DNA from: Cenococcum geophilum 1.58
Lineage: Eukaryota > Ascomycota > Dothideomycetes > Gloniales > Gloniaceae
Assembly: GCA_001692895.1 (NCBI GenBank)
Contig: KV748226.1
Coordinates: 498,329 to 562,328, forward strand
Length of the DNA stretch: 64,000 bases
Direction of reading: 5' to 3'
Shown here: one piece after another, positions 49,806 through 61,549 of the stretch
How positions within the stretch are numbered: position 1 is the stretch's first letter
How the letters are laid out: every line of letters starts with the position of its first letter
Position numbers and translations under genes: made by a program
The notes under the pieces: model-generated
Told to the model about the DNA's origin: nothing
Seen by the model: the letters and a program-made list of their open reading frames with translations, nothing else
Database searches by the model: none

Positions 49806-50137
49806 CTGAGACAATGAAGGTTAGCAAATTAGAACTTTGAGACACTACTATAAGACGGTGCAGATGAATAGGATATGCTATCCGGATGATGTGTAGCTGC
49901 AGGAGCACCGGAAACCCAGGCAATAAATGATGTGTTGTACGTTTCGTACTTCCAGGTTCTGCGCCTTGGCCATTAAGCATGCCGAAACAAAGTAAATCAA
50001 GATGCTCTTTCCAAAGCGGTATGAGACAAATTGAAAATGAGGATACCAGGGCTGGCAGTCTGAACGATTGAACACCCTGGATGCTATAGTTGATATGATA
50101 TATCTGTCCGCGATGAAAGGTCCCGAAGCCCTAGTAT
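49806..50137. other. Upstream region of the RRM gene
   Basis: Presumed 5' untranslated and promoter sequence. A branch-like GCTAAC and TCTCAG acceptor precede the start codon at 49806-49830 on the minus strand. Nothing else recognised. Confidence 0.4.
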
Positions 50138-50519
50138 TTGAATGACGAAGAAAGAATTTGGTTTCAGGGCCTAGCTATTCCTGCTTCTCTAGACACCAAC
50201 GCATTTCCTGTGCAAGGCGCCTCTTGTTGTCGAGAGTTTAGGTATATGAAGAGTCGGAGGTTAAGATCTGAACCGTCCTGGATCCGCACCATCCTAGATC
50301 TGACGGCTAAGCAGGATAAGGCCTCAAAAAATCCAAAGTAGCTTTCCCATGCGCTTCAAGTAATGAAAGAGAATGGATCGGGGTTGGTTTTCGTTGCTAA
50401 TATTGAAGAGAACCACTGGTGTCTAAACCTCAATACTAGGACCCAGATCAAGGTGCCATCCGGTAGCACACTTGACTGGGTTGTATTGAGCTGCTGGAGA
50501 AATCCCCTGCATGGCGTTT
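50138..50519 (+). pseudogene. Possible decayed gene, unrecognised
   Basis: An open frame from an ATG at 50138 runs to a TAG at 50339-50341. It then continues in the same frame to 50519 with protein-like sequence (MKENGSGLVFVANIEENHWC). There is no upstream or downstream continuation and no family recognised. It may be a relic with an in-frame stop, or chance. Confidence 0.25.
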
Positions 50520-50949
50520 AGCTATGAAGAAGAGTGTAATGACCTCTATAGTGAGGACGAAGCAAGACGTAGTTTGGGCGGTAGGTTATTGCGTAACCAG
50601 AAATTAGAGCAATGCAATAAGCGCCTAGCTCTCCGATTGAACTACCTCTATGGCTCCTGCTCGTATAACGAGGTATCCAGTCTACTTTTGAGTGATGGTG
50701 TATGAGATCAATCAAGTGTTCCGCGACGTTGTGCAAAGCCGCCAGTATCGTTATAAGTTGTCAGTCTAGTTTGTTCTGAACAACTTCAATTGGTATAGGA
50801 GACTGCGAATATTAAGTTTTGAGTAACCGCTGATGAGGGAAGGTCGTGGCTTGGGCCCTCCTCGCTCAGACGAACTTGAAAAGGATACCAAGCAGCACGC
50901 GCCGTCTTTGCCAGTTGGGCCGGGGCTATCCTAATTTCCCCAGGAGATG

Positions 50950-51723
50950 AAAGTTTTATGCTTCAATCTGTTTTCAAGTAGTGAGTAGAGGCGAAGAGAG
51001 GTCAAGACTTGAATGCTCTCATACCTGTTTGAACAATATTGAAGTCAAGCGACCACGCAGTAATCCTGCCAGAGTTATGCACGCAGTTCTTTGCGATGGC
51101 AATGTGTTCGTAGCTTGTTTTAAGCCCGCTGTATGTCGTGATGCAGTGAGCTCTCCAATTTTCTGGTCACCGGAAATATGTTTCCAAACAGCTTGCGCTT
51201 AGTGCAGTAGCACTGTCAAAGCTATCTGACCACTTTCGTATGATATCTAGCAGTAACCTCAGATCAAGATTGAATGTCCCTGGGCGAGGAGGTGGAAGGG
51301 GATCGCGATGGAAATTTAGCTCCGAGCCATCCAACAGCTGAAGAAGCACTGCCAAATTGCAAAGTCGACTAAGCTACTCCGCTAGGGATGCGTCTGTACC
51401 GCTTCTAGAGATGGAGGAGATCCTGCTTCGGCCCAGGGTTCTAGTGTTAAGAGACCAAAGGTGTTTGGTGCGGCGGATCCGTCTAGGCCAAGATCTAGGA
51501 GTATGCGGCTGTGTAGGGAATGGAAAAGGTTTCAGAAGAATGCACTTACCGCGACTTCGAGGATCCAAGCTCGTTCGAGTTTGATTTTAAGATGAAATGG
51601 TGATAAGGATGAAGTGGCGGGCGATGTTGGTGTTGGTGAGAGTTTAGGTGAGAGAGTAGATGAGGCGGGTAGAAAGGAGAGCTGTGGGGGGTTTCTAGCG
51701 GCATGTCTTCGGCAGGAATTCAC
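50950..51723 (-). other. Possible small multi-exon gene, uncertain
   Basis: On the minus strand a Pro/Ser/His-rich opening (ATG near 51704) reaches a good GTAAGT donor near 51552. An acceptor CTACACAG near 51512 is followed by a protein-like stretch with RILLDLGLDGSAAPNTFGLL. A further open stretch at 51355-51170 (GTFNLDLRLLLDIIRKWSDS) looks coding, but frames cannot be joined convincingly and start codons are ambiguous. No family recognised. Confidence 0.25.
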
Positions 51724-53378
51724 CTAATTTTCCAAGGAGCAGTGTGAAAACGCCCCTCAATACCCAAGGCAACCCCAAACCGTACATCAGCAAGCTCTAC
51801 AACTCTCGGTAGTAGGGTAACTGGAAGAAATTGAGCGAAGAGTATCGGCCATCGACAGCTTCTTGAACTTTCTTACATCATGCCACATAGATAGGCTACG
51901 CCGCAGCCGCCCTTGGGATGCCGGGAGCAGTCTTTATTTTTGTGACTCGAGCCCCGATAGCTCTGTCGCCGAGGGCAGATGATCTCCATTCATTTGTACT
52001 TTCGCAGAAAATAATGGCAACGGTCCATCCAAACAGCGTATCTCCTCGAAAGACGGTTTCGAGAAAAGTAATAATGCGCTCCTCTGCATTAAGTTAAGTT
52101 TGTTGATACGACCCGATGAATGGAATTGGGCACTTGAGCTTTGGCTTTCGCAGAACCAATAAACTGGGGGAAGAACAAGATCTTACTGGTGTAAGCAGCG
52201 GTTGACATCCTGGTTAGAGTTTGTAGGCCAAGGAAAACTGGATTGCTTGGAAGGCTTAGGAAACTACAACGGTCTTAAGCCAACGGCTTTAAGCCAACGG
52301 CTAGGCTCCCCCTAGGCTTTTCCTTTGGGAGCTGGTTTTGGGTTTAATAGATTACTGAATCGAAGCGAACAGCTATACCTGTGACGACTAAGGCCAAGCA
52401 ACAACTGAAGAGCTCCTCAGTAACAGTATCAGTTCAGCTTCTCAGGGGTGTAACAGCGCCGATAAACCAAACTATGCTACAACCAATATATTGAAGGTTC
52501 TCATGTCCCATGGCGCTAAGATACCAAAGCGATTAGCCATCCAAACATGGGGCAAAGCTACAGAGCTGAATGAGATTCTTAACTGTGTGCAGCGAGAAAT
52601 ATCTTGACAAATCGCTTCATGGACCAGATTGATGGCATTGTAATACAATTGGTGAACGAGTCGGAGCGGCAGTGGACGATGTTGACGGATGGAACTTTCG
52701 GGTTTGAGGAGTCCTTCATTTCGTTCAAGGACAGACGGATAATGAAGATCGTTTGGGAAGATCAGTTCTAGTGCTATAGTAGTGGACGAATACGTGTGAA
52801 AAACTTACCCTTTTGATATGAAGATAGGAAATGTCAAACTGAGGACGGTAATGAGGGGTGGTACTCCCAGAGTAACGCGGGTAGACGTACCATAGGATTT
52901 GATGCCATAGTTTCATTTGACTACCTATTCTCAAGTCCATGGCGCTAGCACGGCACCGAATTTCTTACGGCTCACGCCTATTATCACTTCGCATATTATC
53001 CCTCATATATTTCAATGCGTAAGAGCTGATTTTGATAAAACGGCAAAGAAATGGGCCACTTTCAAGTTGGAGACGATAGTTCATTATTGAGAATACTTTG
53101 AGGGGTATTCCGTTCAATAGAAACGGTTATGAAAATTACCTCATGGAGCAATCAGAATTTGTTTGGCTGCCGTAATTTTAGACAGGGCTCTGGTCTATCT
53201 AGGCATAGAATATATACCCCAAAGCCATTTTTTCCCACCAACGCCAAGCATCCATAGGGAGGTGCTATGCTCCAAGACTTCGTCGAGGACGCATCTATCA
53301 ATCATTACAACATGCAGCCGATATTCAGTCAAACTGGAATATGGGTTAATGAAAGAAACAAACTAGGCATTGATGATG
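51724..53378. other. Gene-poor stretch with decayed fragments
   Basis: Around 52393-52608 a plus-strand frame reads like the end of an ankyrin or other helical protein (TTNILKVLMSHGAKIPKRLA). 52580-52770 is open in another frame (RFMDQIDGIVIQLVNESERQ). Together they suggest one gene eroded by frameshift. A perfect 14-bp tandem duplication (TTAAGCCAACGGCT, 52275-52288 and 52289-52302) lies upstream. A minus-strand frame at 52725-52940 starts with an ATG and ends at a plausible donor but has no continuation. Nothing here is secure. Confidence 0.35.
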
Positions 53379-54098
53379 TCAACCAACCGGTGTAAGGAAG
53401 GATTCAGCCACAAACCGCGCCCTTGCGTTCAGCTGATGTTTGTGTTAGCCAGGTTACATAGTTCAAATTTTCAGGCACATAATGTCGATATAATGGCTTG
53501 CTACTAGTTGCGAGTACTAATGACTTACGAAAAGTTTCATTTCTGAAATCTCTTTGTCCACCTCCTCCATAAACTGAATGATGAAATCAACCAACTTGTG
53601 TTTGAGCATCTCTTCTGTATGGAAGTTGGTGATCAGGAAAGAAATGTCATATCCCTAAGCACAATTCAGCCTTTAAATCCGAATATAGGAGCCAAGTGAG
53701 GCAGCTACTTTAACAGGCTTCCTTCGAAGAATGAAGAAGGCCTCTGCTCTCTGCGTCAGAAAGCGCGTAAACTTATGCACTAGTATATGCTCTATCTCAT
53801 CCGCCTGCTTAATTTTGATGCTAATCCGCACGCTATTGATACTGGGCTCGATGAACACCTTCTCATTCTCGTTCCTCGATACTGTTAACGGGTTCAGTAG
53901 AACCTCGGGAGAGCTCGCTGCTTCGATCTCAGGAACATTATGCCGCTCCGATGCTTGGGAAGCAAAATTTGAGAGGGATAGTGCAGCGGTAAGGGACGAG
54001 CGAACGCATTGGAGGTACGGCCGGAGAGATTGGGACTGCGGGGGCATCAGCTTCTCGAAGGCTACATGAGGGGCTTCTTAGAGGTCATTAATTACCAT
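53379..54098 (-). CDS. ARPC4: Arp2/3 complex subunit 4 (ARPC4, p20)
   Basis: Exons on the minus strand: 54096-54098 (the ATG alone), 53709-54035, 53529-53654, 53379-53432; product 169 residues, the normal length. Introns are 60, 54 and 96 bp. The sequence is unmistakable: [20 protein letters not shown], then the [18 protein letters not shown] and [19 protein letters not shown] segments. The last part has [20 protein letters not shown] and [15 protein letters not shown]4 is a core structural subunit of the actin-nucleating Arp2/3 complex at cortical patches and hyphal tips. An ATG inside the second exon (54047) would open a slightly longer frame, but conserved ARPC4 starts M-S-Q-S. A good GTAATT donor directly after the upstream ATG supports the one-codon first exon. 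Divergent neighbour of UBP6. Confidence 0.95.
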
Positions 54099-54333
54099 GT
54101 TGATAGAGAACTCCGAATCAGTCAAGGACGCGACCTGGTATGCTTTTATGGCCTCGTCCACTCCATGCGTGTTCTCGCTGATGACGCGGGGATGTGATTA
54201 GTCAGTTTTCTTGGTGCTTCTACGGACTGCGAGTCTTCGCCCTTGCCCCACGAAAACTTTATAGATTTAAACACATTTATCTCGTCCTTACCACCCATTC
54301 TTCGCAAGTTTTACATTTTCTTACCTTTCCGAA
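54099..54333. promoter_or_regulatory. Shared divergent promoter ARPC4/UBP6
   Basis: Only about 235 bp separate the two start codons, which face away from each other. The interval must hold both promoters and 5' leaders. No clear TATA box is seen; pyrimidine-rich stretches (CTTACCTTTCC) precede the UBP6 start. Confidence 0.6.
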
Positions 54334-56271
54334 ATGGATCCCTTACCTGGTAAGAATTAAATTGCTCTCCACTTCTGGGCTATTGAGCTAACTTCCCGGC
54401 GCTCCTAGTTGTTGTCAAACACCAAGGCAAACGTTATGATGTCGAACTAGACCCTAGCTCTACCGGGGAAATCTTCAAGTACCAGCTCTTTTCTCTAACT
54501 GGTGTGGAGCCGGATCGCCAGAAGATCCTCGTAAAAGGTGGACAACTCAAGGATGACACCGACATTTCGAAGTTAGGCATCAAGCCAGGACACACATTTA
54601 TGATGATGGGCACGCCGTCGGGAGATGCTGCAAGCAAGCTGGAGAGGCCAACGGAGAAGATTCGATTCTTGGAGGATATGACCGAGGCCGAAGCAGCTCA
54701 ATCCGAAGGAGCCACACCGGCGGGGTTACAGAATTTGGGCAATACTTGCTACATGAACTCTACACTTCAAACGCTTAGATATATTCCAGAACTGCAAGAG
54801 GAGTTATCTCAGTACTCTCAAAGGTAAGTGCTAGTGAATTTATGACTTTCATAGATCTAACAGCTATGCAGTGCGTCAAGCTCTGGTGGACAAAGCGAGC
54901 TCAGCCAGTTCGGTCTCGGAGGTCTCGGAGCTTCCATGGATCTTACTGCATCTTTACGTGATCTCTTTAAGCAAATGTCAGAGACCCAAGAAGGTTTTCC
55001 TCCTCTGGTGTTTCTAAACGCTCTTCGAACCACTTTCCCCCAATTTGCGCAACGTTCTAAAGACGGGCATGGTTATGCCCAGCAGGACGCCGAAGAGGCG
55101 TGGTCACAAATTGTCTCGCAGCTACGACAAAAACTCAAGATTAAGGACAGCGCAGCTTCCGGAGAGGACACAACAGGCAAAGCTAAAGATTTGTCGTTCA
55201 TCGACAAATTCATGGCGGGGAAGTTCCAGTCAATCATGGAATGTGATGACCCTGCGGCTAAGGAAGGTGGCGAAGAACCGGCGAAGAGCGAGGATGAGTT
55301 CTTCAAATTAAATTGCCACATTAATGCCGAGACCAATCACCTTCGTGACGGGCTTTTATCTGGTCTTAAGGAGCAAATCGAGAAGCGGTCTGAGGTGTTG
55401 GGTCGAGATGCCATGTACACGAAGACTTCACGGATTTCAAGGCTACCCAAGTACTTGCCAGTGCACTTCATGCGATTCGATTGGCGTAGAACTACAAATA
55501 AGAAAGCCAAAATCATGAGGAAGGTCACTTTCCCCCAAGAATTGGACGCGGTGGAGTTTTGCACAGAAGACCTAAAGGAAATGTTAATTCCAGTAAGAGA
55601 CAAGATTAGGGATATTCGGAAGGAGGAAGAGGATGTCGAGAGGGCACGTAAGCGACAGAGACGCATGCGCGCCGGCGAAGAAAATGATATCGAACCAAGC
55701 GGTAAAAATAAGGCTGCTGCTGCTACTAAGGAGCCGCTGCAGAAGAAGGCAGAGCAGAAAGCTGCAGCAGAGGCCAGTGCCTCTGGAGACGTAGAGATGC
55801 CTGATATTGAGTACAAGACGGAAGCACAAATTGAAGTGGAGCGCGCCGCCTCTATTCTCGCAGCCAAAAAGGAGCTTCTTACTCTTGTTAACCCGAAGCT
55901 TGCTGCCGACGAAGGCGCCAATCAGACTGGCCTTTACGAACTTCGTGGAGTGATCACCCACCAGGGTGCCAGCGCGGACAGTGGCCATTACACGTCGTTT
56001 GTTAAGAAGCTTGGACCAAAAGATCCTGTTACAGGAAAGCGAAAGGAAGAAGACGGGAGGTGGTGGTGGTTCAATGATGATAAGGTCTCGGAAGTCGATT
56101 CTGACAAGATTGAGACACTGTCAGGTGGTGGTAAGTGCTGGACGAGCTCCATTTAAACAAGTGGTCACTAATGAAATCTCAGGCCAGAGTCATTCGGCCC
56201 TGATTCTCCTCTACCGCGCTGTTCCTCTAGTCAAGATAGAAGATGAGGCGAAAACAGAGAGCAAGGCATGA
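54334..56271 (+). CDS. ubp6: Ubiquitin carboxyl-terminal hydrolase 6 (USP14/Ubp6)
   Basis: Exons 54334-54349, 54409-54823, 54872-56130, 56183-56271; introns 59, 48 and 52 bp; product about 592 residues, somewhat longer than yeast Ubp6. Residues about 6-80 form the ubiquitin-like domain that docks on the proteasome base (VVKHQGKRYDVELDP, KLGIKPGHTFMMMGT). The USP catalytic domain has the Cys box LQNLGNTCYMNSTLQ with Cys near 119 and the His box QGASADSGHYTSFVKK with His near 516. A Lys/Glu/Ala-rich low-complexity insert (about residues 390-455) separates parts of the domain. The C-terminus QSHSALILLYRAVPL completes the fold. The enzyme trims ubiquitin from substrates at the 26S proteasome. Both catalytic boxes are intact, so the gene looks functional. 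Confidence 0.95.
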
Positions 56272-56681
56272 TCAACCTCGCTCTGAATTGCATTATGCCG
56301 AGTCTTAATGTTCATGTTCTCAGTCTCCACGGAGACCTGAAATCCTTGGGCAAGGCAGGCGTTTATCTTGCATAGCATAAGAATGAGGGCATGACTAGGT
56401 TTAGATTTTGCATTGTGCTCAGAATTGTGTTAGAAATGTTTAGATGACTTTAGCTTTCAGACTCTAAGGGCGCATTTCTCTCATAGTCCTGTGATGTCAC
56501 TCACTCACGACGTGCATTTGCTTAGGTTGCGCGCTTTGAAGATGTTTCCGCGTGTCTACCTGGCCCTCTACTTCTCATTTCAACGCCAAGCTCTACACCC
56601 TCTGCTATCCGCGTCTGATCTTCGTGTATTTGCTTATATGTATACTTCAAACTTCTAATAGTGATAAATATCAGATGCGCA
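56272..56681. other. Intergenic between UBP6 and rec8
   Basis: 3' region of UBP6 and promoter of rec8, both on the plus strand, 410 bp. AATAGTGATAAATATCAG lies just before the rec8 start. No other feature. Confidence 0.5.
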
Positions 56682-59221
56682 ATGTTTTACAGTCACGAAG
56701 GTAAGCTATCTCTCGCTTCAACATAAAGGTCTTATCGCGCTCATCCTTCCAGTTCTCACTTCGCGCAAGTACGGAGTTGCTACCGTCTGGTAGGCCATCT
56801 CTCTTCGCTATACCTCGTGCTTTCATGAAGCTAATTGGCTATCTAAGGCTCGTTGCCACCCTTGGTTCTAAGTCTACGCTTAAGAAAATCAATCGCAAAG
56901 CGATCCTCGACGTCAACGTCCCAAAGGCATGCCAAACCATACAAGCGCCAGAAGCCCCAATGGCTTTGCGTCTGCAGAGCAATCTCCTGTGAGCTAGCCT
57001 TGCGCATTGTAGTAGTCTTTCTATGGTGGCGAAGTAATTGCTGACTTGTCCAAGCTACGGCCTCTCACGAGTCTATCTCCAACAATGCGGATATGTGCTT
57101 GCAGACGCGCAAAATGCGCATAATGCTATGCGTGCGATGCTGAAGATTGTCAGAAACGCGGGGCTGGACCCGGAAGCTGGCAAATCGAGGTGATAATATC
57201 AGGATTACTGTAGTAACATCTTGCTAATATCTTGAAGGCGCGGCCAGCTTGTCCTTGAAGATGATCCATCCTTCTTGCCCGACTTTGCTCTTCTGCCGCT
57301 TGATTACGATCTTGCGAACCTCGCGAACCTCGCAATCTCTCTTCCTGGCGAGACTCAACGCTCAGACTCCCTCTTAGTGACGCCTTACGGCTCTCAAAAC
57401 CTTCACGATGAACAGGCTCTTGCGAGACCTATCGGAGGCCTTATCAATCCTTCGTCTGACGCTGGAGACCGCGGGGATGTTGGCGGGTTTATTGTTCACA
57501 GCGATGACGGTCGTGGAACGAGTAGACTGGCCGGTCCTAGTAGCATCATTGGACGAGAGGGCGATGGATTCCTACCCGATGCAGGCTTCGGTTTTGATGC
57601 TGAAGGCAATCTATTAGAATTCACACCTATCCAGCGAATAAGCAGTACACCGGCTGTAGGCGAAGGTCGTGCATTAGGAAGTGATGCTGGGGCAAGTGCC
57701 AAAGTTAGGAAAGAGCACGAGGAAGGTCTTAAGGCTAGTGCTAATGTAAGTTGCTTTCTCTACAACAAATCCAGTCCGCCTTTCCAACCACTTGGAGTGA
57801 TAGACATTGAATAGTTCAATGAAGAAATTGAAACTGGGGAAATCAAAACCCGGGCGATGCTGAATTTTAACAAGTTTTTCATTCTGCTAAATGGGCTAAT
57901 AATTATTTGAACCCAGCTCGGTGGCGACTACATGGATATCGACATTCTCGACTTAGGAAACGACTTCGATGTTCTACCGGAAGGCGAAGCATTCCCATCA
58001 GCCACCCGTCAAGCCAGTGATGAGCACACCCCCTCCTCTGAGACTTCCTCCACCGCGGAAGCACTGATGCGCCGCAAACGTCGTGCTGCGCGCATCATCC
58101 CTCTCGATCAGACAATGGAGCTCCGCAACAGCGACCTCTCACGCTGGAACACTGAATACCTTCAAAACATGGCGGAAGCCACGCGCATCAAAATGCAACA
58201 CAAAGCCATCACTCAAGCTAAGAAGAATGCCGAATTCTGGATATGGGGATCGGGAATAGGCAATATCGGACGTCGGTTTGGCTACTCGGAGACCAAGACT
58301 CCATTGGACATATTCTATGGCGACGCGCTTTTCGAGGCCTTGACAGGTATTAACAGAGCAGCTACGGCTGGGCAGAAGCGCGATCGCGATAGCGGCATCG
58401 ATGAAGCCACTGAAGGTGAATCGCGCCGCATTCGTCGTCGATCAGATGAAGACCAAGTCAGTCGAGGCAATGACATGGAATTAGGCGAAGGCGTCTTCGC
58501 GCCAATGGGGGACGAATATGTGGAGATGCCCCGAGATGCCCCTTCAGCACTTGATGATCAGCAGCTCTTTTCTGCTATGCCATGGAACATCTCAGCATCA
58601 ATTCGTGGCTCGTCCGTGACACGCGGGAGATCAGCTCTTCGATCTGGTTTTCCAACCTCTGCCGGGCCAAGTTCTCTCGGTGGGCTTCTAGGCTCATTGG
58701 GCCGACGAGGGAGTCGCACGGTCAGCGCATCACCACTTCACGGTCGCGGGCAACCCGGTGGTCTCGAAGCTCTACGCAGTCTCGAGGGCGAAGACGAATT
58801 CGGCATCCTCGGTGGTGATGACTTTGGCTACTTAGGGGCGGGCGCCGAAGACGACTCAGACCTCTACGCTGACCCTCCGCTTATTGAGCCCCAAACCAGC
58901 CAGAAAATTCGTGATGCGCTAGATGCTGAGGGCATCAACTTTCTCGCTTTCGTCCATGATGGGATTCAGGAGAAACGGAAACGCCTTCAGGAAGAGCTGG
59001 ATGCAGACTTCTTGCAAGCAGAAGCAGCGGCGGATCTAGATGAAGTGTCATTCGAAGAGCTGTTGCCACCACTGACCAACACGAGGGTTGTGGCTGCGCA
59101 GGCGCTGCTGCATACGCTGGCCTTGGCGACAAAGGGCTTGCTGACTGTCCGGCAGGATGAGCACTTTGGCGAGATCGGGCTAAGGATCGTCGAGACTATT
59201 GAAGATGCCGATGTTGCTTGA
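56682..59221 (+). CDS. rec8: Meiotic cohesin kleisin Rec8
   Basis: Exons 56682-56700, 56753-56789, 56848-56988, 57055-57189, 57238-57745, 57917-59221; five introns of 48-171 bp, all in phase; product about 714 residues. The N-terminal kleisin domain that binds Smc3 begins MFYSHEVLTSRKYGVATVWL and contains LKKINRKAILDVNVPKACQT and YGLSRVYLQQCGYVLADAQN. The middle is long, acidic and low in structure. The C-terminal winged-helix domain that binds Smc1 is at about residues 655-705 (VVAAQALLHTLALATKGLLT, RQDEHFGEIGLRI). The start and the pattern NAHNAMRAMLK with PEAGK favour Rec8 over mitotic Rad21. It holds sister chromatids together in meiosis. The first two exons are only 19 and 37 nt. Confidence 0.92.
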
Positions 59222-59685
59222 CGGTAAGGCGATATATGAGATCCAGACATTGTGGATGCATGAACATGGAACAATCTTCATGCAACGATCTTAACTGCAA
59301 TATAAATGGATGGGAGGTGTTTGGTGCAATTCCTCACTATGCCACTTTGCGGGTATTTTCGACAACCTTTCTAGAACGCGTGTCTTTCTTTGCTTTTACA
59401 ACTCCGAGTTTCCCGAATCATAATTTGCGAAGGCCATGGAGACTCTAATCTTGCCGGTTCGGTTTCGAAGCTATGCTTCTTGCCTTTTCTTTAGCAAGGT
59501 AAAGCTTCTATGTCTACTTCTCTAGATACCCTGTTCTTAGACATCAATGATGCAATCATGTAACTCCCGTACGCCTCGTCCGCCGAATATCGAAGGATCA
59601 ACGTCCGAGCCATGACCATTTCAACTTCTTCGCACTTCGGTGTGCTAAGAGGTTCAGCCCTTGTAAGACATGCCCACCAGAACTC
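59222..59685. other. Intergenic between convergent genes
   Basis: 3' regions of rec8 (plus) and the FMN dehydrogenase relic (minus). No gene seen. Confidence 0.5.
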
Positions 59686-61128
59686 CTAGTCCAATGACTT
59701 CTCATCAGCTCCATAAGACACCCTCCTCGGCATTGCTCTCTCACATCCCGCAGTATCTTTAACCCTTGCCAACCCCATACTCTGATCGAGATCCGCTAAT
59801 ATCCCCTGCAACACCTTCGCACCCGATTTCCCCGCTATTCCTAGCCCATAAAGCCACGGTCGTCCGATGCACACACCCTTAGCGCCTAGACACAAGGCGT
59901 TGATCACATCAGCACCAGCGCACACCCCGCTATCAAACGGTATAGTGACGTCGTTCCTAACTGCGTCCACGATCTCAGGCAATACTTCCGGCGACCCAAT
60001 CGCGCCACCCAATTGGCGTCCACCATGATTCGACACAATAACCCCATCCATCCCCACCTCGACCACCTTCCTCGCGTCATCCACGTGTTGAGTCCCCTTC
60101 AGCACAATTGGACCCTCTTAGTTATCCCCGAGCAGCTGCAGCTGGTCCCACGTGTGCCCTCTGCCGGAGAAGACGTCGCCCTGCCAGGCCAGCGCCGCGG
60201 CGTGCCTGTCTTCATCCACGGATTTGTGCTCCAGGTGGTCCGACTGGAAGATGCGGCGGACTGCGAGGTCAGTGAAACTCGTGTTGTCGCCGATGCCTTC
60301 CATGAAGGGCACGTAGGCAGAGTCGAGGTCCCAAGGGCGCCACGAGAGGGCCCAGGTACCGAGGGTCACGATGAGGACGGAGAAGTTGCATTTGCGGGCG
60401 CTGAAGAGGGGTTATAGTGGATCAACTAACCAACCCTCCACATCTCAAGATTTGCCGTGTTGAGGAGAGAGGGGGGGAGGGTAGTCTAAATGCAAGGCCA
60501 CAGTGGGTGCAGGCTTACCGATAGCGTTATCTCGTCCTCCTGCGGCCAATACAGCTGGAACCACCTCAGGCCATCCCCGCTCGCCTGCGCCACATCTTCT
60601 ATCGACGATGAGGCCGCCGTACTTATGATATACGGCACGCCCAACTTGGTGGCAATCTCTGCGATGCCAAGCTCGCGGTCTCTGTGGAAGATGGTCTGCA
60701 CACCGACGGGCGAGACAAGGAGCGACGAGTCGTAAGTCTCGCCGAAAACGGTCGTGAGGTGGTTTGGCGGAGCATGCGCGGGATGAGCTAGTAAGGACGG
60801 GGTGTGTTAATTCACCGTCCTACACAATACACTTGTAATGGAAGATGTTGAGCCATATCCTGCCATGGTAGCATGTCTAACACGCGGGGGAACTTCGTTG
60901 CCTTCCACTGTCGGAAAGCCGGCCTGTTCGCGCCCATTGTAGCTCCCTCGTCTGCCCCGCCGGTGACATAATTGTACCCTCGGGACGTCATAGCTTCCTT
61001 AGCCTGTGCCTCAAGTTTGTTTGGATCTGTGGTTACGGTGGGTACGACGTTCTCAAATATGCCGCGCTTGTAGATGTCGCTTCGGTAGGTGCCATACTTG
61101 CGGGCTTTCGGGTGCGGTTTGTGATGTC
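59686..61128 (-). pseudogene. FMN-dependent alpha-hydroxy-acid dehydrogenase, decayed
   Basis: Minus-strand relative of cytochrome b2-type lactate dehydrogenases/glycolate oxidases. The first clear exon lies about 60830-61128 (TTDPNKLEAQAKEAMTSRGY), the second 60519-60787 (VPYIISTAASSSIEDVAQAS; FQLYWPQ), the third 59686-60400. The third contains the FMN/active-site box GVIVSNHGGRQ with the catalytic His, and the CIGRPWLYGLGIAG end. Signs of decay: an in-frame TAA at 60118-60120 just before GPIVLKG; reading phase that does not carry across the otherwise good intron 60401-60518; no clean exon 1/2 junction; and Cys where the FDSG-V-x motif normally has an FMN-phosphate-binding Arg. A branch site and acceptor just right of 61128 suggest a further 5' exon with the true ATG, not found. 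Family certain; substrate unknown. Confidence 0.85.
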
Positions 61129-61186
61129 CTTGGATTGCGGCCGTGGATTGAGGGTTAGTATAAGCAATTGAGGAGATTGGACACAA

Positions 61187-61549
61187 AAATTCGGTTCTAA
61201 CTGAATGGCAATTGAAGTAAGATAGCGTTGAGAATGTTATAGATTAAGTAAAGTTAAAGTTGCAGGTACTCTAAATGTCAAGCTTAGCGTCATATTTGCT
61301 GCATGACGTTGTCGATCCCCACGTGCCCAAACAGGAAAACGAGATACCTTTGACTAAAGCTTTTCACTACAGAAAATCCTTCATACCACTCTACTCCATA
61401 CGAAGGGGGAATTATACGCATTAACATTATCTCGTGATTCTACCCCCCAAAACAAAGCACCGTGCTATATTTTTCCGCTCACCTGGACGCATTTGCTCGT
61501 CTCAATAATTTTGTTCTAGGTACAGAGTTAGCAAGGACGCGATGATAAA
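61187..61549. other. Intergenic, nothing recognised
   Basis: Lies between the decayed dehydrogenase (5' side) and the esterase gene (3' side). It may contain the unlocated first exon and promoter of the former. Confidence 0.4.

Noticed and set aside
55337-55921. Minus-strand 194-codon frame inside UBP6
   Set aside because: Shadow of the Lys/Glu/Ala-rich UBP6 coding strand; no recognisable domain.
60013-60417. Plus-strand 134-codon frame
   Set aside because: Antisense of the FMN dehydrogenase exon, where GC-rich codons create a long reverse frame.
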